Positions 49,335-60,168 of a stretch of 64,000 nucleotides of DNA are shown one piece after another. The stretch covers positions 171,850,501 through 171,914,500 of the forward strand of contig CM060833.1 in NCBI GenBank assembly GCA_030762175.1, given 5' to 3'. The number at the start of each line of letters is the position of its first letter. Position 1 is the first letter of the stretch. The position numbers were made by a program, and so were the translations under genes. The notes under the pieces were generated by a model. That model worked only from the letters and a program-made list of their open reading frames with translations. It was not told where the DNA came from and did not search any database. This stretch comes from Metallyticus violacea. Lineage: Eukaryota > Arthropoda > Insecta > Mantodea > Metallyticidae.

Positions 49335-50660
49335 GTGTAGACATACGGCTATCTCATACAACTCTAGCTAACTAGAAATACAGAGTACAAAGTAATAAAC
49401 ATTTTTACATTCTTTTTTATTATTTACACATACTTAATATGAATATATTTCTGTTGGTGAGCGTTCAACAATGGCATTAGAAACATTTAATTTAATATAC
49501 AATAAAGAAAATATGATAAATAGAATTAATTATATAAGTAATAAAATTAATAATTTCAGTGTCAGCTTCAGCCTGGACGGCAAATGTCTGATTGAGACCC
49601 GTGATTCGCATTAGTTTTACCGTATCGTTTTAATAGAAACCCAAATGGATTACATTTTAATTTTTGATGAGGTTAAATACTTATTACAATATATATTTGT
49701 TAAATCTAGGTATAATAAACGTAGGAGGAAAATTGTCCTTTGAAAAGCAATAAAAGATATATTTTGTTCAAACTTAATGCATCCTGTTTTAAATTGTCTA
49801 TCGATGTTATGTTAACCATTCAGAACACAGATAAGATGTGATGCTTTTTGGATTACATTGCCAATGACATTTTATATTCTTAAAAACTTCTATTGAACAA
49901 CATAAAAATGAAGGACAGAATGCAAATATTTTATTTGCACAGGAAAGAGATGGTTATCGAAAAAATAACGAAAGGGCAATTCAAAACCATGCACTTGACA
50001 TAAAGGACTTTTTATTACTCTTTATTTACCCTGTCGGCATTTTGTTGCGTCAGTGCCCAGGTTACGCGTTGTTCCACAGAGGAGGTCATGTATAATTCAG
50101 AGCCCTCCGCAAAGTGTCACTACATCGTGGTACTGACTGTTAATAAACCATCAGCAAGGGTTGGCAATCGTGTGATTGACGCACTCCCATTTGTCACCAT
50201 GGCAACGCGAGGCCAGTCATGGCCATTTATCTGTCCTCTCTCACAATGTGGGCTGTTGTCTTCCGAGAAGTGATCGCAGCGGACTTTCTGGTATTGTGTG
50301 ATGCACAGAACTGGCAAGCTTTAGGGTTCTTATCAAAGAAAGAGCAGTTCTGCATACTGGAAAGAAATTTATATATAGTTTGGTTTTATTTGCATTTAAA
50401 TTAGCAACACCTCACACAAATATTAATCTGATTTCGGAGTTAATGATTTCAAGACAGTTTTCTGGAAAATGTGTTTAACCTGTATTGGTTTGTATCAAAA
50501 TGTTCAAAATGACCTTTTTGCGTCTAAATAAGCGATGTCATATGTCTAACGCTTGTGTACTACTTCAACAACACCATCAGTTTTGGAGTCAGATCATAAC
50601 TTGCTATCATTCGAGATGAGACTACAAAAGAGCATCATCACTTGCTAACCGTCCATCAAC
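49335..50660. other. No recognised gene
   Basis: AT-rich. Short overlapping frames at 50088-50404 on both strands have no motif. Confidence 0.55.
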
Positions 50661-50669
50661 CGCATCTTA

Positions 50670-50969
50670 ATCGGTCCTGGTGGTGTAGTGGTTACCATAC
50701 TTGCCTCCTAAACCCAAGATTGCGGGTTCGAACCCGGCCAGGACCGATGGATTTTTTCGGGCGTAAAAATCCTAAGTATGGCTTCCTTCGGAAGAGAAGT
50801 AAAGCCATGGGCCCCGTGTCGTACATTTACGGCACAATAAAGAACCTCAAGCCTGAAAGAAGAGGCCTCTGAGCAAAATTTGTCGGCCGTTTCACGCCCT
50901 GAGTTAAATGGGACGCTGATGATCTGAGATGTTAAAGAGCGTTCATAAATAAATCATTCGAAAAAAAAA
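50670..50969 (+). mobile_element. SINE-B copy 3, full length with 9-bp target duplication
   Basis: This is the reference copy. The head 'tcggtcctggtggtgtagtg' carries an A box matching TRGYNNARNNG (TGGTGTAGTGG), and the B box is 'gggttcgaaccc' (50723-50734). The head's first ten bases (tcggtcctgg) pair with 'ccaggaccga' (50738-50747), preserving the acceptor stem of the parent tRNA. Body blocks are 'cgggcgtaaaaatcctaagt', 'ggcttccttcggaagagaag', 'ggccccgtgtcgtacattta', 'gaacctcaagcctgaaagaag' and 'gtcggccgtttcacgccctg', ending in 'aataaatcattcg' and nine As. The target duplication 'cgcatctta' occurs at 50661-50669 and 50970-50978. Confidence 0.95.
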
Positions 50970-50978
50970 CGCATCTTA

Positions 50979-51394
50979 CATCCTATGCAGAAGTTTAGGC
51001 CAATCGCAACACCGTCCAGGCTGTCTGAGTTTCGGCCTATCATCGTCATCTACAACAATTGTTCTAAAGTTTTCCTTGATCATTGATCTCTTGCTTCCGC
51101 GGATCCCTAACATTAACTCAAAGTTTAAAATCTTAGGTTGTTAAAAACATTTCAATTTATAAGCTAATAAATGCACAATTTCTCAACATTTACATTTTAC
51201 CGCATCGTCACATGGTAATAACCGTTATATTGGAAAAGTATAAAAGACTTAAGTATGTAACAATATATTATGGCATAACATTACTAGTAAGTTTTAATTC
51301 CTGAATGAGAATTCTCATACAGGCAGTGATCTATCGGACTAGCGGTCCGCAAGTTGTACGGTCAGCCGCAATCTTTTTCATTCTCAATTGGGCG
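50979..51394. other. No recognised feature
   Basis: Spacer between SINE-B copy 3 and duplicated unit R1 copy 2. Nothing was recognised. Confidence 0.5.
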
Positions 51395-52500
51395 ATGGTC
51401 AAGATATTAACCGCAGAACGTGTTCGCTTTGTGAGGATAAAGTCCCTTCCTTTGCAGATAGGATCAGTTAAATGACCGATGTGTTAATGTTCCAAGTTCC
51501 AAAGCATATCTGATGAAATCTAACATTGTGTTATTCCTGAGCTTTCTTCATTGCCGGATGCATTCGCGCGGATGAGCTTACATATTAACAATGACCCAAA
51601 TTGCTCATGAATGCTGATTTTTATGAAAATATGGATATAGACATGCATGTATTCGAACGTCGGAGTGTCCATAGCTTCAGTAGCAGTTTTTTGTGTTAAT
51701 TTGGTTTATTTATAGACGTCTTTTAACATCTCAGGTCGTCAGTGTCCGAATCAATTCAAGGCGTGAAACGGCTGATAAATTTTACTAAATGCCTCTTCTT
51801 TCAAGCTTCAGGTTCTTTTACGTGCCATAAATTTACGACACGAGACCCACGGCTTCACTTACCTTCTGAAGGAAGCCACCATATTTAGGATTTTTACGCC
51901 CGATCCATCGACCCTGGCCGACATTGAACCCGCGATCTTGTATCTACAAGGCAAGTATGGTTACCACTTCAGTAGCAGTGAATCAGAAAGTGACATATAT
52001 GACAAATTTTACACTTGGCGATATTACTGCATTGAATGCCTACATTATGGTAGGAAAATTGTGTCACAGGGGATTTATAGAATGACTGATAAGAGGTTTT
52101 ATACAAATTTGAACCCAGCACCTTCAGCTTCTCACCATGGAAGGCCTTCAATAGCTGCAACTTAGACTTCACGCATTGAAGCAAAGCATTGAAAACATTG
52201 AAATGGTACTGTTGCAGAGTTTGTTCCAATAAGAACTGCTATGAAAGGTGTGATGTGACCTTGTGCATATTTCTGTTTCAAAGAATATCACTATAAAATC
52301 AACTGCTGCATTTCAGCTAAAAGACACTAGACATATTATATAAAATCCAATGTTTTGTACATATGGAACCTATTTGTGTATATCTTCTCTATCGCTACAT
52401 AAAAAGAAATTGCATAGCAGTAAGTGGAAATGTGTTCTTAGTCGTCATAGTGTCACACATGGACCTTTCCAGATCCATTTCTATACATATTCAGAATTGG
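51395..52500 (-). repeat. Duplicated unit R1, copy 2; possible chemoreceptor-like pseudogene
   Basis: Homologous to copy 1 (28036-30246), split only by SINE-B copy 4. The longest minus frame (52229-51969, 86 codons) reads QTLQQYHFNVFNALL, then KLQLLKAFHGEKLKVLG, NLYKTSYQSFYK and FSYHNVGIQCSNIAK. This order is reminiscent of the last exons of insect odorant/gustatory receptors: a short helix, a conserved turn before the last membrane segment (in that family 'GxFxlxxxtf'), then a hydrophobic 'TYxVVLIQF'-like end. The match is by shape only. The corresponding copy 1 frame retains LQLLKAFH and a related continuation but has stops. If real, both are pseudogenes of a multigene family; otherwise they are fragments of an unknown repeat. 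Confidence 0.45.
51688..51966 (-). mobile_element. SINE-B copy 4, full length with 13-bp target duplication
   Basis: Minus-strand SINE-B. The head at the right end retains 'gtggtaaccatacttgcc' and a weakened B box 'cgggttcaatgtcgg'. The body contains 'ccttcagaaggtaagtgaagcc', 'gtctcgtgtcgtaaattta', 'cctgaagcttgaaagaag' and 'ccgtttcacgccttgaatt', with a T-rich left end (A tail on minus). The 13-bp direct repeat 'cttcagtagcagt' flanks it at 51675-51687 and 51967-51979. The empty-site sequence is also represented by repeat R1 copy 1 ('cttcagcagtagtgatcag'). Confidence 0.94.
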
Positions 52501-53182
52501 TGACTCCTAAACGTGCGGAAAATTTTAATAGTAATAAATTTAATTTAATATTTTTGAAACTCTTAATTAAGTGCGGGAAAACCGTTCCATCTCATCAATT
52601 TCCCAATATATCGCTTTTGTCTAAAGTTTAAAAAGATACAGCTTGTTCTCTTCTACCCGGCAAACTTTGAAGGAAGATATCAGTTATACGTGGTATTGGT
52701 TTCTTGCCTCCGTTTCAGATAAGAACGGTGTTGTCACGTCTCACAAATATGCTACGAACGTGAACGAATAAACTTATTGCTCTGAAATGCAAAATACTAA
52801 AACATTTAACGGTTAAATGAAATAGTAAAAGGTTTTATATTACAATGGAAAACAAATAATACTCTACTCTAGTCACTTTCTTCGCTGGATTCAACAACGC
52901 CGTCTCCAGACACATGAATCTGTCTTCTTCCTATCATGCGCAGATTTTCAGTATGCAATTTTGTAACCAGTTTTCGAAAATATTATCCATTCATTTCGTC
53001 ATGACTGTCATCCTTAGAATAGACAATGTTTTTCGCCGAAAGGTAGAAACAGTTCGGAACCCAGCCCTCTCCATTATTCTCTTTTCTTTGGACACGGGTG
53101 TTCATACCAAGTTTTATCTATGTACACCAACCAATACCCTGTTGTTCGCTATTGATTGACTCTCTTTTACCCCCCCCCCCTT
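52501..53182. other. No recognised gene; poly-C at the end
   Basis: AT-rich. An 81-codon frame at 52914-53159 lacks motifs. A run of ten or more Cs (53171-53180) abuts the following SINE-A tail. Confidence 0.5.
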
Positions 53183-53466
53183 CTTTTTAATGGTGTTCAA
53201 CGCCCATTTTAACTGCTGAGGCAGTGTCCACGATAGGCGGTGGACACTGATGATACATAATATGAGAAAAAAATTGGGAAAGGGTTTTTAAAGGAAGGGA
53301 GAGTTCCAGGCCTAGTTTAGGGCACTTTTCGGGCATTTTCCATTTATGAGAACTGAAAAATTACTTGAAAAATATCTCAGTCAAGATGGACGGTCCTGGT
53401 GGTAGTCGAACCCCAGACGTCCCACTCAGGAGTCTGCTTCTTAACGGCCATGACCACACAGGTGGT
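53183..53466 (-). mobile_element. SINE-A copy 8
   Basis: Minus-strand. The head near 53466 has an A-box region 'ggtcatggccgttaagaag' and B box 'ggggttcgactacc'. The body blocks 'tctcataaatgg', 'taggcctggaac' and 'tgtatcatcagtgtccaccg' are present, and the tail 'aaaatgggcgttgaacaccattaaaaa' is complete. A 13-bp local duplication ('gtccacgataggcggtggacac' region) lies near the tail. The 66- and 64-codon frames here are artefacts. Confidence 0.88.
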
Positions 53467-53639
53467 TTTGATTGTTCCTCTGATACTCCAAAGCACTGTC
53501 CGTGGCGATTCCATAATAATACGCCTTTTATTAAGGGTACGAAAGTAAAACCCACATTTTCGTAAAAGAAGTCATATGAACATTCTTTTGTATGAGAAAT
53601 GGAAATTGTGGAAGCATGTTGGGGTTCTGGGAGGTTTTC

Positions 53640-53875
53640 CTTGCCTTTAGAAACTGTACATTTTTCGCCGAACTAGTTCACTTTGGAACTAATCAAAATT
53701 TTCCCAACAGTTTTGATTTTTCCCTGCCTTTTTAGGTGTTACTGGTTCCTGACGATTTTTCTGACGGTTGGCCTACTAAGTTACAAAATGTTAGCCGTCT
53801 CGCTCATCGGTCCTGTACCTAGTTTGTTCTTCACTATTTTCTGGCACTCCTTGTTTACAGTTTTTGTTACGTTTT
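53640..53875 (-). pseudogene. Possible N-terminal fragment of a DDE transposase
   Basis: The minus-strand translation contains KECQKIVKNK, then 'LSRPTVRKIVRNQ' (about 53792-53754), then 'HLKRQGKIKTVGK' (about 53750-53712). This resembles the helix-turn-helix 'TGxSrrTVxrI' and following Lys-rich linker of a transposase family widespread in insects. The upstream frame is acidic (EEEMHDTEADHYSDTEK). Stops interrupt it and no catalytic domain follows. The plus-strand 119-codon hydrophobic frame (53683-54042) covers the same bases and is considered a shadow. Confidence 0.3.
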
Positions 53876-56800
53876 TATACTTGCTACTGGAACCTGCACA
53901 AACTTCTCAGTATCGGAATAATGATCGGCTTCAGTATCATGCATTTCCTCTTCAACATTTACTGGCAGCTCAGTATTCTGCACTTGCTCTTCATTATCAT
54001 TCACTTGCACACTTAACTAAGGACGCCACATGTTTAACTTAATAAACACTGCCACGATAAACCTTGTTCCTGAACACTAACGACATAACTGCGTAAGAAA
54101 ATTTAACTCTATATTTGGTAACCTGCTCATTCTTTTCACCTCACGTGGATTTATCGAGAGCTGTCATCAGCTAAAACTAGCACGTAATTGGCTACTGCAG
54201 AGCAAGAAAGGCAGCTGTGTGTGCATATCGGGTTAAGCAACGCGAGAGAAGCGATAGAGGCCAACCGTTGAACAGACTTTACCTGGTAATGCCCCTGTCA
54301 CTCTTACTTCGTACATCAAAGACGAGCAGAAACTACGGATGTTTCTCATATTATGAATGTATAAAGTTGTCTTTAGTAACAAATACTCTGTTCTCACTTC
54401 CATACCCACTCTCTGTAGGCACTAAACAGAGAATCCAGAGACGTCACAATATTATTTTTCTAAGCAAACTCCTATACACCGTATTTCTTATGAATGTCTT
54501 GTCAACGTAAAGTAAGTAAACAGTTGAATGACTGCATTCTTATTTCCAGAAAAAAAGGTCATCTAGGCTTGTCCCGCAATATACTTGCCAATCTACAGCA
54601 GGTACCAAGATTAAGTATTAGGAATGCTAAATATCTGACTATTAAACACAAGTAGTTTTGTTCTAAATAAGGAGAAAAAGATTAAAATATTTTACCTTTC
54701 TGGCCTTAAAAATCTCACTTACTTGCGTTACAATGACGTATAAAATGCAGGCATCAACATATCATATTCAGTATTTAGAAACAATTCTAATAAAAGGAGT
54801 TACTACAGATACAAGAACATATTAACATATGAATAATTAATTATGAAAAATTATAAATGGTCTCTCATTTATTTTCATCCGGTGTCTCGTGTTGCATGTA
54901 GTGATTTCTATAAAGAAAAGAACATATAAATATTCGTACAAATATTTCCTCTGTCTGATAGTGGGCTTCAGAAAACATGGCATATTATTATAAAGCGATT
55001 TTAAGTTTGTGAGTTAATGGCTATATAGAGTTGTAAGTGCTGGTGATACATGCATCTTATTTTTTCAAATGTGAACTCACGTGACGAGCTAATATTGTGT
55101 TAATAACTTAAATAGCAGGCAGGGAGCTATATTTATTCTAAACGGAAATAACAAGACCTTGTAAAATTTACAAAATAAAGTTTAATTATTATTTTGAATT
55201 AATTTCTGTTTTAGAGAAGTGTGTATTTCAGCACGATATTTTCTACTTATTTTCTTAAATGCTTTTTTTCAGCACTTTGAACGTTGTACTTAATTTTGAA
55301 GTTTCATTTTCTGCTCCAATGTACAAATCGTTAGTTTTGGCCTGTTCGCAGCTGAATGTATGTTGTGCGCACAGGTTCCGTCAATGGTCAAGTTGTATGT
55401 ACAACTTAGATCAACAATACTAACCTGGATTATAGGAGTTGTTAGTCTGCGCTCACGCAATACTGACAGCTCTGTTTTCGTAACTGTTCCAAGTTCCGCT
55501 CTGAGTTTCTCTTCTGCAATATTATGGGAGTTATTCACGTATATTTTACATTGTCTATGTCCTAGAGATAACATTTCGGTACAATACAATGCAGTATGAC
55601 TTACACATTGTAATTAATAACAGTGGGCACCATATAATAAAACAAGATCTTGAATCTTAACAAATCTTTCCGGTTTTTCTGATTTAACCAAAAGGCCCGT
55701 AAAAGCCTGCCATGAAAGCCAATATATGTATTTAACAAGATCTTGAGTTATACTTATTTCTTAATCGCACAGAAACTTGCTCTCGTAACAACAAATTGTC
55801 ACCGTCTGTTCATGTTCAAGCCATCAGCGCACCCTACATCCAGCTCTGGACGCAAGTCAAAAAATAAACAAAACAATAAAAAACCTCTCGTTTCAAGAGC
55901 AATATTTATTTGCCTTGAGAAGTAAGTACATGTGTCATAATGAATACCGACCTATCTTACTTGGAATACAAGTGTATCGCTGTACAATTGGAAATTTTAT
56001 CACGCATTACAAAACATTTCCTTATTCAATTATAGCTAGTGTACCATTAATGGCGCATTATAAGAAAATGCTCATTAAAAATATTTTATATTCATTATGG
56101 TTTTAATTATGTGCAAACCAATTATTAATAGATTGAGTTACCTCTTTAATACAGAAAACGTGTGATAAGAAAGAAATGTTTCTCATTAATGTGATACTGT
56201 ACAATACTCTTATATGTTTAGTAGTAATGAAATACCCTGTGCAAAGTTCGCAGATTATAATCCAAGCAAGGAAAAAAACATTTTTTTGATAATGTGTTGC
56301 CGTTTTTCCCTCATATTTATTAACTTTATCAACAGAACTATGTAAAAAATCCTTGCAAGCATGAGGAGAGTTCTTATAAACACATTGACTTTTCTCATTA
56401 GAGTCTAAGTACACTAACGCCAAAAAGTTTATACTCGTTTCTGAATTTCTACATATTTTAAAATAAATATCATTTTGATAGTGAAATTTCTGTTGCCCAT
56501 TCTGGTTTCTGACATAATAAAATAAAATATAATCATATTCATATTTAGAGCAGTAATATTTGTAATATCTTCTTCCTGTTTGCTTAAACTAGACTGTATT
56601 TTTTACCAATAATGAATGCTCTGTTGTAAAGCTATAATACAATCTTCGTTAACCCCTTTTTATGTCTTTCTTAGCTAACATCATTAATATATATGGCAGT
56701 CGTAGCATAGGGTAAATTTCCCGGCCATTAGCCGGTTCAGAGCCGTAAACACAAATTTATTATGAACTTTGTGTTAGAATAGATGTTCAGATTGTCCTCC

Positions 56801-57075
56801 TTCCGCGCATTGGATATCGCGAGAATATGTTCACTAACTAAACATGTGCAAATTTCGTGCTTAATATTAGTCTGGAGTTCTCCAATGTGTGGAGATTCAT
56901 GAGAAACATTTCGTCTTTCAACCTACCCTATAAATAAAAATCACATCTTGTTACAATGAGAGAGCATGGGGGCCATAATCGAACCCTCACTGAATATATT
57001 CTTCAATCGTATATGAGGTTGCAAAGTCCTTTTGAACCAGCCATAAAACTTCTGAAGTGTTTGATACCGATCGGC

Positions 57076-57077
<2 letters not shown>
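53876..57077. other. No recognised gene
   Basis: AT-rich. Frames up to 106 codons (56103-56423 minus) have no motifs or splice context that I recognise. Confidence 0.55.

Positions 57078-57144
<67 letters not shown>
57078..57144 (+). repeat. (ATT)n microsatellite
   Basis: About 22 perfect ATT units. The poly-Tyr and poly-Ile frames of 108 and 73 codons are products of the repeat. Confidence 0.97.
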
Positions 57145-57665
57145 GTTCGTCTCATGCGGCATCAGTCACGTGATATGGGTGACTTAAATGCAAAGGGCAA
57201 TAGGGAAGAAAGCGTAACAGAAGCACTGGCCTTCCTTCATATGCAAAAGCCATATATTTTAATAATGTTATATAAGCAATGAACGAGTCTGCAAGACAGC
57301 TGGGTAGTCAAACAGATAAATTGCTTCACATTTAGGGATTTCTGAGTTCTGTGTTTGCTCTGCTTTGAAGCGAGGACAAGAAATAGAAACGTACAGAGAT
57401 CGACCATGTAGAGGACTTGCCAGATCATTATCCGCTACTGTTATGATGGAAGGATGCACATCTAGTGATAGAGAAAAACCAGCTCTATTTTGACAGTGAA
57501 ATATCATTTATATGATAACATTGTATGTCTCTGAGGTTGCAGTGAGCAAACAACACAACGACTGAACCACCAATCAATGAAAAAATGCACCGAGGGCTGA
57601 ATAGTCAACATAAGAGAAATTTGGGTTAAATCGCCAACAGCTGTTGTTATCATTGGCTTTATAAT
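57145..57665. other. No recognised feature
   Basis: Short frames on both strands; nothing recognised. Confidence 0.5.
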
Positions 57666-57903
57666 AATAGGCCTTTAACATTTTTATCATTAGTATCCCA
57701 TTCAGTTCAGGGGTAAATTTTGCTCACAGACCTTTTCTTTCAGGCTTGAGCTTGTTTTACGTGCAGACAATTTTACTTACTTTCCAAAGGAAGTCATACT
57801 TAGAATATTCACGCCCTGAAAATTTCATTGACTTTGGTCGGGTAGAAACCGCGACCTTCGGTGTACGAGGCAAGTATAGTTACCATTAGACCACCAGAAT
57901 CGA
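57666..57903 (-). mobile_element. SINE-B copy 5, diverged
   Basis: Minus-strand SINE-B. The head 'tggtggtctaatggtaactata' (57895-57874) retains an A-box-like region and 'ggtttctacccgacc' replaces the B box. The body includes 'gaatattctaagtatgacttcc', 'caagcctgaaagaaaaggtc' and 'gcaaaatttacccctgaactg', with 'gttaaaggcctattatta' at the left. Several deletions relative to 50670-50969 indicate an older copy. Confidence 0.85.
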
Positions 57904-58454
57904 CAAATCGCCGACGTTATTTAGGAGAACAATTAACTCAAACACCGTCAAGGAACAATTAATTTTCAGCGCTACAAGTAACGGTTTAACCTCCCCCCCC
58001 CCTTTGTCACTTGAGTTGATATGGAAACTGTTTATTACAAGGGAAAAACAGATTCCCGAAAATAATTGTGAAAAACATTTACACGGTTTTTGCAAGCATA
58101 CACTTGATGTTGCGAAAACTACGTCAAATGAATGGCATGCATTATAGCGTATTAAGTTTATATTTGCATTTAATTAATAATCTAAGGTGTTACCGTGAAT
58201 GCTGAACAATTCAAGTAGGTAAGTGCAGTTATTTAATAGAGAATTTAAAAAATAATTTGGCGCTAAGGTAATGCGTCTTGAGTCACAGAAACATGACACT
58301 GTTGAAGGTGTCGCTAAAACCATGGAAGAGAGAGTAACAATGAAACGTCTGTTAATGAGGTGGATAGAAGCAATGTTCTTTAAAATAGTTACTAATTTAT
58401 CATTATTAATAGTGCAGATCCAAATCTCAGTAGTTGGGCTTTGAGAGTGAAATG

Positions 58455-58480
58455 AAAAAAAAAAAAAAAAAAAAAAAAAA
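58455..58480 (+). repeat. Poly-A run
   Basis: An uninterrupted A run of about 26 bases. No retroelement body is recognised upstream. Confidence 0.9.
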
Positions 58481-60130
58481 CTTCTAAATTGCACGTACGA
58501 GGGGCTTCCTTGTACGAGGATAAAACTCCCAGAAAAACTGATCATAGCTTTCCAGGGTGTTAGCGAAATTTAAAATGACGCCATGTGGGTAGAGGGGAGG
58601 GTGGCAGTGACAAGGAGTGATGGATGACAAAGCAAAACAAACAGGTTATCACGTGACAAATCTTGGCGGCGCCTATGGAAGTGTCGTCATCACATTAGTC
58701 GTTGGTTTTCCCATCTTCATCCCGAGAGCTCCACGCTTCTTTTTTAAATTCTCGTGTTTACATACACGGTGTCTTACGAACACCCAACTCCAAGTGCGTA
58801 TATAATTAAATACAATGTTTTAATTGAATCACACTATGCTACACATTCTAACGAGTTTCATAGTTTTGAAAGGTCTAAATAAGAAATACCCAGAAAACGA
58901 AATTAAAACCAAGGTAAACTTTCAGGCAAATTTTAACCTTTAGCACCATTTGGACATTACACACAGAACAATGTTACTTTAATAAAGATTTATTTGGAAA
59001 CTCTAAGCTTTCCCTAGAATCATGTCTCATTTCTTAATTGCGAATATATCACATGATGATGTCAACTGAAACTTTATATCTCTTGATATTCTTAAACTGT
59101 GTGCTAAATTTAACTCGATACCAAAGATATGCACTTGGTGCAAGTTGCAATCGTTATGGTGTTTTTTAAGTATGATGAAAAATGCTACAAAGATTCGGGG
59201 ATTATCTAAAGCTTAAACATGGCATTTTTATACGTATACTTGGTAATCCAATCTCTTAAATTTTAAAATTATGGTTAAATTCCAAATATGATATATGTAA
59301 TATATTAGTATCATTTGTTCATAAAAGCTACATTACTTATGGGGCAATAAATCTTTATTTTACACCAAATTTCTGGCCAGTCTTCTAACATCACAATTTC
59401 AACGTTTATAACTGGCATGTCCAAGAGAAATAGGTTAGAATTCCTAATACAAGGTAAAAGCCTGTAGGTATAACAAGTTACTGGCAAGCCACGTCAGTGT
59501 ATCTCGCACATGCTTTACCACCTGCTTTAATGATTTGTTTATTTCCTCTGCTGTACGCATTATTCACTTATTGTACATTTGCTGTCGTGTAATGCAGCAG
59601 ATAAGGAAACTGATAAAGGCAAACAAGGGTTTCTACTGCTGCTTTATCTACACATTTGCACTTTAACATGAATTTATATTCTTTTTAGAAGAATTGTGAG
59701 ATGGAGATAAAGTGCGGTGCGTGTGTACATTTGGGGTACATAAGCTTGCTTGTCACGCATTCTGAATTTTCCTCTTTGCAGACCACTTCCGGCCGCTTGT
59801 GTTTGCGCTCCTGTTTTAGTTTTAAGGGAATTCATGCGTAAGTTCGACATTTCGCTGGTATAGTAAAAGTCTTTCGTTTCCAAGATAATGCGTGCTGATA
59901 GCTCAGTGCAGTTTTTCTAGAAAACACGACATTTGCAATCCTTTCACAAACAAATAATATTGCCTCTCTCTAGGCGGTAAACATGGTAGTTCAGAATTAA
60001 TGTGTGCTGTTAACTGAGTTTCTGAGGAAAACTCGCCTTTAGGCAAATTAGGAAGGCTGTGCGACAGTTTTATGGGGGGAGAGGAAGAAGAAAAAGACGG
60101 TTATCTGGTTGTTGGGTTTTAATTAATTAG

Positions 60131-60168
60131 AATACTTATAATACTCATAATACTCATAATACTTATAG
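60131..60168 (+). repeat. Short tandem repeat, 10-bp unit
   Basis: About four copies of a 'taatact(c/t)at' unit. Confidence 0.8.

Noticed and set aside
48977..49375. 132-codon plus-strand open frame, one of the two longest in the window
   Set aside because: It lies across the proposed LTR on the opposite strand, has no recognisable domain, and the LTR/PBS interpretation explains the sequence better.
50670..50747. Apparent tRNA gene with intact A and B boxes
   Set aside because: It is the head of a dispersed SINE with body, A tail and target duplication. The same head recurs at several other loci, so it is not scored as a functional tRNA gene.
53683..54042. 119-codon hydrophobic plus-strand frame resembling a multi-pass membrane protein
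   Set aside because: The hydrophobicity comes from T-rich sequence. Minus-strand translation of the same bases gives acidic and Lys-rich stretches that look more like a transposase N-terminus, and there is no family match or splice context.
56956..57282. 108-codon frame with a poly-Tyr tract
   Set aside because: Product of the ATT microsatellite; flanks show no coding signal.
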